Below, in pieces: positions 40,466-46,427 of a stretch of DNA of 46,427 nt (position 1 is its first letter; each line of letters begins with the position of its first letter). The stretch covers positions 1-46,427 of the forward strand of contig JBDIAO010000016.1 in NCBI GenBank assembly GCA_039812375.1, read 5' to 3'. Below the pieces are notes generated by a model, which did no database searches, had not been told where the DNA came from, and saw only the letters and a program-made list of their open reading frames with translations. This DNA comes from JAGOME01 sp039812375 (lineage in GTDB: Bacteria > Actinomycetota > Actinomycetes > Actinomycetales > Dermatophilaceae). A program made the position numbers and the translations under genes.

Positions 40466-40915
40466 CTGATCAGGGCGATCGCATCCTCCGCGGCCGTCGG
40501 AGTCGCCGCCCTGGCACTGTGCGTGGGGTGCTCGGGCGTGGTCGAGGTTGTGGCCGCACCGCAGGCGTCCGGTCCGGCGTGCCGGGCTGCAGTCGCGGCA
40601 TACCCCCGACAAGTCGGCGGTATGGCGCAGGTCGCCGTCACCGCCGGCACCGCAGCGGGCGCCTGGGGGAACCCGGCCGTCATCGCTCGGTGTGGGGTGC
40701 CAGCGCTGGCACCGACTGCGACACCATGCATCGAGGTCGACGGGATCGGCTGGATCCCGCAGGACCTCTCCGACGGCACTCGCCTGACCACGTTCGGCAC
40801 CGATCCAGCCTTGGAGGTCCTCGTCCCGGCCGCCCACGGGCCGGCTCCGCTGCTCCTGCCCGCGTTCGACGCGGCGGCCATGGCGCTGCCCCGCAACGGG
40901 CTGGAGTGCCGCTGA
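40466..40915 (+). CDS. DUF3515 family protein with signal peptide; non-ATG start
   Basis: About 149 residues if initiated at CTG 40466. Residues 1-~20 (LIRAIASSAAVGVAALALCVGC) look like a signal peptide, possibly a lipoprotein, and the rest matches DUF3515: CRAAVAAYPRQVGGM, TAAGAWGNPAVIARCG, WIPQDLSDGTRLTTFG, ending LPAFDAAAMALPRNGLECR in parts. No ATG, GTG or TTG precedes the signal sequence in frame; the first standard start, GTG 40523, would delete it. AAGG lies 9 bases before the CTG. Function unknown; located next to ddl as usual. Confidence 0.8.
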   Translation: MIRAIASSAAVGVAALALCVGCSGVVEVVAAPQASGPACRAAVAAYPRQVGGMAQVAVTAGTAAGAWGNPAVIARCGVPALAPTATPCIEVDGIGWIPQDLSDGTRLTTFGTDPALEVLVPAAHGPAPLLLPAFDAAAMALPRNGLECR

Positions 40916-40937
40916 CCGGAGACGTCGCCGGTCAGCG
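40910..40937. terminator. Bidirectional hairpin overlapping both stop codons of DUF3515 and ddl
   Basis: Perfect 10-bp stem CGCTGACCGG (40910-40919) / CCGGTCAGCG (40928-40937) with an 8-base loop AGACGTCG. The two TGA stops lie in opposite arms. No T-tract. Only 16 bp separate the two genes, so this structure must serve both. Confidence 0.6.
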
Positions 40938-42065
40938 CAGTCCGAGCCGGCGCTTCAGTGCCAAGGCGATGAGCTCCTCAACGAGAGCGGGGTAGGGGGT
41001 CCCGGTCGCTGCCCACATCCGCGGGAACATCGAGCTCGGCGTGAAGCCAGGCATCGTGTTGACCTCGTTGACGATCACTTCGCCGTCGTCGGTGAGGAAG
41101 AAGTCGACCCGGGCGAGGCCCTCGCAACCGGCGGCGTCGAAGGCCCGGGCGGCCATCGCCCGGATCCGGTCCGACAGCTCGGCCGGCAGGTCCGCTGGGG
41201 TGTCGAGTCGGACGTTATCGGGGGCAAGGTACTTTGCCTCGAAGTCATAGAACTCGTGGCCCCGGACGATGACACACTCCCCCAGGACACTCGTACGCGG
41301 CGGGTCGGTGCCGGGGCCCTCGAGGACTCCGCACTCGATCTCCCGGCCGGGCACGCCCTGCTCGATGATGACCTTGGGGTCGTGCTGGCGCGCGACCTCG
41401 ACCGCGGTCTCGAGCTCGGCAGAGGAGGCCACCTTGGTGATGCCCATGGACGAGCCCGCCCGCGCCGGTTTGACGAAAACCGGCAGCACCAGTGCCGCTG
41501 CCGGAGCCAGTGCAGCCGCTCGGTCCCGCCGCCACGCCTTGTCGGTGATGACCACGTAGGGGGTGACCGGCAGACCGGCCGCAGCCAGGACCACCTTCAT
41601 CGTCTGCTTGTCCATCATCGTCGCAGAGGCGGTGACCCCTGAGCCCACATACCGGACATCGGCGAGATCGAGCATCCCCTGGATGGTCCCATCCTCGCCG
41701 AACGGCCCATGCAGCAACGGGAAGACGACATCCACCTCACCGAGGCTGCGCGGAGGCTGACCGACCTCGTGGACGATGAACCGTTTGTCCGTCGCACTCG
41801 TCGGGACGATGACGCTCGCGCCGGCCGGGTCGACCTGTGGGCGGTGGGTGCTGGTGAGCCGGAAGCGTTCGGGGTCATCGGGAGCGAGCACCCAGTGCCC
41901 GTCCCGGGCGATCCCCACGGGGACCACGTCGTAGCGGGTCCGGTCCAGGGCCTGGAGCACGCTGGCAGCCGTGGCGCACGAGACCTCGTGTTCGGAGGAT
42001 CTGCCTCCGAACACCAGGGCAACCCTCGTCCTGGATGCAGGCGAGGAACTGTCGGTGGAATTCAT
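40932..42065 (-). CDS. ddl: D-alanine--D-alanine ligase
   Basis: 377 residues. N-terminal VALVFGGRSSEHEVSCATAASV, LLHGPFGEDGTIQG, ATP-grasp segments PVFVKPARAGSSMGI, and the C-terminal CEGLARVDFFLTDDGEVIVNEVNTMPGFTPSSMFPRMW blocks are diagnostic. It makes the D-Ala-D-Ala dipeptide of peptidoglycan precursors. The residue pattern near the active site is of the ordinary D-Ala type; nothing suggests a D-Lac ligase. A ~10-residue Ser-rich N-terminal extension precedes the core. Confidence 0.97.
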   Translation of the reverse strand: MNSTDSSSPASRTRVALVFGGRSSEHEVSCATAASVLQALDRTRYDVVPVGIARDGHWVLAPDDPERFRLTSTHRPQVDPAGASVIVPTSATDKRFIVHEVGQPPRSLGEVDVVFPLLHGPFGEDGTIQGMLDLADVRYVGSGVTASATMMDKQTMKVVLAAAGLPVTPYVVITDKAWRRDRAAALAPAAALVLPVFVKPARAGSSMGITKVASSAELETAVEVARQHDPKVIIEQGVPGREIECGVLEGPGTDPPRTSVLGECVIVRGHEFYDFEAKYLAPDNVRLDTPADLPAELSDRIRAMAARAFDAAGCEGLARVDFFLTDDGEVIVNEVNTMPGFTPSSMFPRMWAATGTPYPALVEELIALALKRRLGLR

Positions 42066-42143
42066 CTCGACGAGACTAACCGCCGGTGCGCCACCGTGAC
42101 GGGGGCGGCACGCGGAACACCGGCGGTCCAGACCGCAGGCCGA
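42066..42143. other. Gap between the acyl-CoA dehydrogenase gene and ddl
   Basis: 78 bp with no obvious terminator or repeat; it should hold the ddl promoter and the end of the dehydrogenase operon. Confidence 0.3.
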
Positions 42144-43346
42144 TCAGCGGAATGCAGCGACCCCGGTGAGGGCCTGCCCGATGACGAGGGTGTGCATCTC
42201 GACCGTCCCCTCATAGGTGAGCACAGACTCGAGGTTATTCGCGTGCCGCATCACGGGGAACTCACCGCTGACCCCGTTGGCGCCCAGGATCGTCCGGGCG
42301 GTGCGGCAGATCTCGATGGACTTGGAGATGTTGTTGTACTTGCCCACGCTGACCTGCTCCGGGCGCAGCCCGACGTCGTCCTTGACCCTGCCGAGGTGCA
42401 GCGCCAGGAGCAACCCGAGCTGGAGTTCGGTGGACATCGACGCCAGCTTGGCCTGGGTGAGCTGGAAAGCCGCAAGTGGCTTGTCGAACTGGGTGCGTTC
42501 CATCGAGTACCGGCGAGCAGCCTCGAGAGAGGAGCGAGCTGCCCCCAAGGACCCCCAGAGGATGCCGTAGCGGGCCTCGGACAGGCACGACAGTGGCCCT
42601 TTGAGTCCGCGCACCTGCGGGAACATCGCGTCCGCGGGCAGGCGCACATTGTCCAAGGTGAGCTCAGAGGTCACCGACGCCCGCAGCGACATCTTGTGGT
42701 GGATCGTGTGAGCTGCGAACCCGGCGGTGCTTGTGGGCACGATGAAGCCTCGTATGCCGCCGTTCTCCTCACCGGCGTTGGCCCAGACCACCGCGACATC
42801 GGCGATGGAGCCGTTGGTGATCCACAGCTTCGAGCCGCTGAGCACCCAGTCGTCACCATCCCGACGGGCTCGGGTCTTCATCGAGCCTGGATCCGACCCG
42901 TGGTCTGGCTCGGTGAGCCCGAAGCAGCCGATGGTCTCTCCGGAGGCCATCGACGGCAGCCATTGCTCCTTCTGCTCCTCGCTGCCCCACATGTGGATCG
43001 CGCCCATGGCCAAGGATCCCTGGACCGAGACCAGCGAGCGGATGCCGGAGTCAGAGGCCTCGAGCTCCACGCACGCCAGCCCGTAGTCCACCGCGGACAT
43101 TCCCGCGCATCCATACCCATCCAGATGCATCCCGAGCAGGCCGACCTTGCCGAACTCCCGGGCGAGCTCGCGGGCGCTGGGCAGGTCACCGGCCTCGTAC
43201 CAGTCCATGATGTGCGGCTCGACGAGCTCGTCGCACACTGCCCGGACCGTGGCCCGGATCGCCTTCTCCTCCTCAGTGAGCTGACTGTCGAGGTCGATGA
43301 TGTCGAGCGGGTTGGCGTTGCTGCTGCGCCGCGGCGCGGTCTTCAC
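42144..43346 (-). CDS. Acyl-CoA dehydrogenase, glutaryl-CoA dehydrogenase type
   Basis: 400 residues from GTG 43346, whose GAGGTGA site overlaps the upstream stop. FAD/acyl-CoA motifs CFGLTEPDHGSDPGSMKT, SGSKLWITNGSIADV, YSMERTQFDKPLAAFQLTQAKLA and the catalytic Glu in VLTYEGTVEMHTLVIGQALTG match the glutaryl-CoA dehydrogenase branch, which oxidises and decarboxylates glutaryl-CoA to crotonyl-CoA. No membrane segment. It is third in a coupled aldehyde dehydrogenase/CoA-transferase/dehydrogenase operon, supporting glutarate-type catabolism. Confidence 0.9.
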   Translation of the reverse strand: MKTAPRRSSNANPLDIIDLDSQLTEEEKAIRATVRAVCDELVEPHIMDWYEAGDLPSARELAREFGKVGLLGMHLDGYGCAGMSAVDYGLACVELEASDSGIRSLVSVQGSLAMGAIHMWGSEEQKEQWLPSMASGETIGCFGLTEPDHGSDPGSMKTRARRDGDDWVLSGSKLWITNGSIADVAVVWANAGEENGGIRGFIVPTSTAGFAAHTIHHKMSLRASVTSELTLDNVRLPADAMFPQVRGLKGPLSCLSEARYGILWGSLGAARSSLEAARRYSMERTQFDKPLAAFQLTQAKLASMSTELQLGLLLALHLGRVKDDVGLRPEQVSVGKYNNISKSIEICRTARTILGANGVSGEFPVMRHANNLESVLTYEGTVEMHTLVIGQALTGVAAFR

Positions 43347-43353
43347 GGTCAGG

Positions 43354-44514
43354 TCACCTCTGTTGGGTCGGGATGGCGGGGGGCCGGGCATACCACTCCC
43401 GGACGACGGCGTCGTGCTCGCCGAGGTAGGGCGGCGGCAGATCTCGGCGGGGGGCGTGTGCGGAGTAGGTGATCGGATGCCGCACCTGGGGGGCGAAACC
43501 CGCACCGACGGTGAACGTCGGGTCGAGCCCGAGCTCAGCTGCACGCTCGAACGCCGACGCCAGGTCGCCAACCCGAGCAGCGGCGATGTCGGCTGCAAGG
43601 AGTCGCTTCTCCCACTGCGCAGCGGAGGCATCGGCGAGTCGCTCCTCCAAGGCTGCCACGAGGTCCTCGCGATGGGTCACCCGGGCGGCATTGCTGACGA
43701 ACCGAGGGTCGCTGGCCAGCTCGGCGGCGCCCAGGAGCGAGGCCAACCGGCCGAACTGGGCATCCGTACCGCAGGCGACCGCGAGCACCCCGTCGGCACA
43801 GTGCAGGGTCTCGTAGGGCGCGATCGAGGGATGCTGGTTGCCCATCCGGCGCGGCGACCGCCCGGTCGTCAGATAGCCGGACGCCTGGTTGACCAGCGAA
43901 CCGAGCAGGCTGGAGAGCAGATTGACCTCGATGTGCTGCCCGACTCCGTCGATCTCACGGGCACGCAAGGCAGCCAGGATCCCAATCGTGGCGTCCTTGC
44001 CGGTGAGCACGTCCACCAGGGCAACGCCGACCTTAGTCGGGTCCCCCTCTGCGGTGCCGGTGATCGACATGAGCCCGCCGAGGGCCTGCACGACGAAGTC
44101 GTAGCCGGGCAGGTCCGCCCCGCCCGCAGAGCCCATCCCGGTGATGGAGCAGTAGACGGCGCGGGGGTTCATCGCCGCCACCGAGGCGTGGTCGAGGCCG
44201 AACTTGGCCATCGTTCCGGTCCGGAAGTTCTCGATGATGATGTCGGCGCGTGCAGCCAAGGACCGCGCCACGCTCAGATCCGCAGGCTTAGTCAGGTCCA
44301 AGGCGATGCTCAGCTTGGAGCGGTTCACGGACTCGAAGTACGAGCTCGCATGGTCGGTCCACGGCGGGCCCCACGCGCGGGTGTCGTCACCGACACCCGC
44401 GCGTTCGATCTTGACGACGGTCGCGCCGAGATCGGCGAGGAACATCGTTGCGTAGGGGCCGGCCAGCACACGGCTGAAGTCGGCGACGAGAACCCCCTCA
44501 AGGGGTGCGGTCAC
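43354..44514 (-). CDS. Class III (CaiB/BaiF family) CoA-transferase
   Basis: 386 residues. LEGVLVADFSRVLAGPYATMFLADLGATVVKIERAGVGDDTR (blocks), FESVNRSKLSIALDL, and the catalytic Asp in GYDFVVQALGGLMSITG (PGYD) are the family hallmarks. It moves CoA between carboxylic acids. Next to a glutaryl-CoA-type dehydrogenase it is best read as a succinyl-CoA:glutarate (C5 dicarboxylate) CoA-transferase, though the substrate is inferred. Its GTG overlaps the aldehyde dehydrogenase stop (44511-44514). Confidence 0.9.
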   Translation of the reverse strand: MTAPLEGVLVADFSRVLAGPYATMFLADLGATVVKIERAGVGDDTRAWGPPWTDHASSYFESVNRSKLSIALDLTKPADLSVARSLAARADIIIENFRTGTMAKFGLDHASVAAMNPRAVYCSITGMGSAGGADLPGYDFVVQALGGLMSITGTAEGDPTKVGVALVDVLTGKDATIGILAALRAREIDGVGQHIEVNLLSSLLGSLVNQASGYLTTGRSPRRMGNQHPSIAPYETLHCADGVLAVACGTDAQFGRLASLLGAAELASDPRFVSNAARVTHREDLVAALEERLADASAAQWEKRLLAADIAAARVGDLASAFERAAELGLDPTFTVGAGFAPQVRHPITYSAHAPRRDLPPPYLGEHDAVVREWYARPPAIPTQQR

Positions 44515-46427
44515 GGCGTTCTCCGTCCTGCTCGAGGGGTCGACGAACCCGTGCGGGCGTCGGCCTCTGGTGAGCTCAAGCCTACGGCCTGCTCCTTGGC
44601 CTCGGACTCGGTGGTGGTCCGGGTCGCGGCCCCGGTGGGGTGCGCCGCCGTGCTCTTAGCAGCCCTCTTGGCAGGACTCTTGGCAGAGCTCTTGGCGGTT
44701 CCCTGCTTCGAGGTTCCCTGCTTGGTGGTTGCCTGCCCAGTGGTTGCCTGCTTGGTGGCGCCCTTCGGGGTGCTCTTGGTGGTGGACGCCCCGCGGGTGC
44801 GTGCACTCTGCTCTCGCGGGGAGACCTTCGCGGTGACCGCCTTCTTGGCCGCAGCGGCCGACCTGGCCCGTTTGGCCGGGGCGTGGCCACCGTCCGTGGC
44901 CGCCGCCGCACGCTCCTGCGCTGAGGGCGCAGCGGACAGTGAGGGCACCTGGAGGACTCCGTCGATCCGGCGCGGGATCCGCCACGGGTCGCCCTCGCGC
45001 AGGGCCTCAGGCAGCCCTGGTCCGCTGATGCCCTGGTAGGCGACCGGCCGGGTGAACCGGTCGAGAGCGGCGGAGCCGACGGAGGTCGCGGACGGAGCCG
45101 TGGTCGAGGGCCAGGGTCCGCCGTGCTGCTGCGCCCACGTGGTGGAGACACCGGTCGGCCAGCCGTCGACGACGACCCGTCCGGCCAAGGTGGTCAGCGC
45201 ACCGACCAGGCCCGGGATCTCGGGGTCCTCTGGCCCATTGGTCATGATGCAAGCGACCAGGCACCCCTGGAGCCGGGCCAGGACCGCGTCGCGGTGCGCA
45301 TCGTCGTCGTATTCGGCGACCACGATGACCGGGCCGAAGCACTCTTCGACCAGGGGTGAGCCGGGCACGAGCTGGTCTGCCTCGGCGGTCATGACGACGG
45401 CCGAGACAGACGTGCCGGGGCCGGGGTCGGGGACCACGTGAGCCAGGTGGGCTCCGGCAGCGATGAGCCGGTCGATCCCGGCGACGTATGCCGTCGCGAT
45501 CCCGGTGGTGAGCATGGGACCGCGCGGTTCGTGGCGCGCCAAGGCGTCGATGATCTCGCCGGTGACGGCTGATCCTCGTGGGGTGAGGATCAGCCCCGGT
45601 TTGGTGCAGAACTGGCCCATGCCGAGGGTGAAGGACTGCACCGCGCCGGCGCCGACGGTCGCAGCCCGCGCCGCTGCGGCTTCCCGAGTGACCACGACCG
45701 GGTTGATGGTCCCCATCTCGGCATACACCGGGATCCCGATCGGCCGAGTTGCGGCCAGCCCTGCGAGCGCCATGCCGCCACGCTGGGAACCGGTGAACGC
45801 GACCGCACGCACCCACGGGTGGACGACGAGGGCGCTGCCGGCGTGGAAGCCGGTGACCCCGCCCAGGGTTCCCTCAGGTGCTCCCGCCTCGCGCAGGGCA
45901 GCAACCGCGATGTCGAGGAGCAGGGCGTGCGTGCCCAGGTGCGCGGGATGGCCCTTGACGACGACCGGACACCCGGCGGCCAGGGCGGATCCGGTGTCGT
46001 TGCCGAGGGTGCCGAAGGCGAACGGGAAGTTACTCGCGCCGAACACGGCGACCGGCCCCAGCGGGACCCGCATCCGACGCAGGTCCGGCGCGGTGTCGGT
46101 GGCGTGGTCGACGACGACGTCGAGGAACCCTCCGTCGCGAGCGACCGCGGCATAGAAGCGGAGCTGGGCCGCACAGCGCAGAACCTCCCCGTCGAGGCGG
46201 GCCCGGCCCAGGCCGGTCTCGCGGTCAGCCAGGGCTGCCAGTTCCTCGGCCCGAGCGGTCACGGCGTCGGCGACCGCCTCGAGCCACCCGGCGCGCTGCG
46301 CGGGAGGGGTTGTCGCGACGAGGGGCGCGGCATCAAGCGCAGCCGCGACGACGGCATCAACGTCGAGGGGACCACTGACGGCGCTGGTGTGCACGAACTC
46401 GCCAGTGAGCGGATCCACACTGCTCTC
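44511..46427 (-). CDS. Aldehyde dehydrogenase (NADP+/2-oxoglutarate-semialdehyde type) with a long histone-like C-terminal tail; 5' end cut
   Basis: The frame stays open to the right edge; family members start ~20 residues earlier than GTG 46418, so the N-terminus is probably missing. Numbering from 46418: GASNFPFAF (128-136), Glu234 in VYAEMGTINPVVV, catalytic Cys271 in GMGQFCTKPG, and the family ending RIPRRIDGVLQVP near 490. This is the KGSADH-like branch, oxidising C5 semialdehydes. Residues 494-635 are an extra tail of Lys, Arg, Ala, Thr and Ser with no aromatic residue (AKKAVTAK, TTKQGTSKQGTAKSSAK). It heads a coupled operon with the CoA-transferase. Confidence 0.9.
   Translation of the reverse strand, partial: ESSVDPLTGEFVHTSAVSGPLDVDAVVAAALDAAPLVATTPPAQRAGWLEAVADAVTARAEELAALADRETGLGRARLDGEVLRCAAQLRFYAAVARDGGFLDVVVDHATDTAPDLRRMRVPLGPVAVFGASNFPFAFGTLGNDTGSALAAGCPVVVKGHPAHLGTHALLLDIAVAALREAGAPEGTLGGVTGFHAGSALVVHPWVRAVAFTGSQRGGMALAGLAATRPIGIPVYAEMGTINPVVVTREAAAARAATVGAGAVQSFTLGMGQFCTKPGLILTPRGSAVTGEIIDALARHEPRGPMLTTGIATAYVAGIDRLIAAGAHLAHVVPDPGPGTSVSAVVMTAEADQLVPGSPLVEECFGPVIVVAEYDDDAHRDAVLARLQGCLVACIMTNGPEDPEIPGLVGALTTLAGRVVVDGWPTGVSTTWAQQHGGPWPSTTAPSATSVGSAALDRFTRPVAYQGISGPGLPEALREGDPWRIPRRIDGVLQVPSLSAAPSAQERAAAATDGGHAPAKRARSAAAAKKAVTAKVSPREQSARTRGASTTKSTPKGATKQATTGQATTKQGTSKQGTAKSSAKSPAKRAAKSTAAHPTGAATRTTTESEAKEQAVGLSSPEADARTGSSTPRAGRRTP

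Noticed and set aside
541..45726. GTATGCCG as a Chi or KOPS-like polar motif
   Set aside because: Copies divide 14:13 between the strands; those motifs are strongly strand-biased along a replichore.

Overview
The window is chromosomal DNA from a high-GC (roughly 68-70 %, estimated by eye) Gram-positive bacterium. Gene order, GTG starts, DUF2469/DUF177/DUF3515 proteins, an actinobacterial AroQ chorismate mutase and zinc-ribbon forms of L28 and L32 point to Actinomycetota. I infer order Micrococcales, perhaps near Intrasporangiaceae; this was not tested by any search.

Most of the window is one conserved housekeeping block read on the minus strand. From right to left it runs ddl, [DUF3515 and an AsnC-type RAM protein on plus], thiL, [rpmB on plus], DAK2/FakA-like, recG, rsmD, coaD, DUF177, rpmF, rnc, mutM, acyP, chorismate mutase, smc, ftsY, amtB, glnK, glnD, ffh, rpsP, khpA, rimM, trmD, rplS, two lepB-type genes, rnhB, DUF2469, yraN and yifB/comM (cut by the left edge). 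Many neighbours overlap by ATGA or GTGA and are probably translationally coupled. The block supplies ribosomal proteins, tRNA/rRNA modification, SRP targeting (Ffh, FtsY), signal peptide cleavage, chromosome condensation, DNA repair and nitrogen sensing (AmtB-GlnK-GlnD).

Accessory cassettes interrupt this backbone: pxpABC (5-oxoproline use) between yraN and DUF2469; a cysteine-desulfhydrase-like gene plus FetB-like permease between trmD and rplS; an amidohydrolase and an alpha/beta hydrolase between rpsP and ffh; an envelope set (L,D-transpeptidase lipoprotein, M13 peptidase, small membrane protein, third signal peptidase) between ftsY and smc; an OatA-like acyltransferase between acyP and mutM. 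At the right edge is a coupled aldehyde dehydrogenase / class III CoA-transferase / glutaryl-CoA-dehydrogenase-type operon.

The most unusual signal is not a gene. The octamer GTATGCCG (complement CGGCATAC) occurs 27 times by my eye count, about 15 times expectation, on both strands, in several codon frames and between genes, at a density like a DNA-uptake sequence or HIP1-type repeat. Other oddities are a perfect 56-bp palindrome, a signal-peptidase paralogue lacking the catalytic Ser and Lys, a TrmD-GNAT fusion, a GlnD without ACT domains, an aldehyde dehydrogenase with a histone-like basic tail, and several short tandem repeats at promoters or gene ends. I saw no tRNA, rRNA, CRISPR array, insertion sequence or prophage gene.
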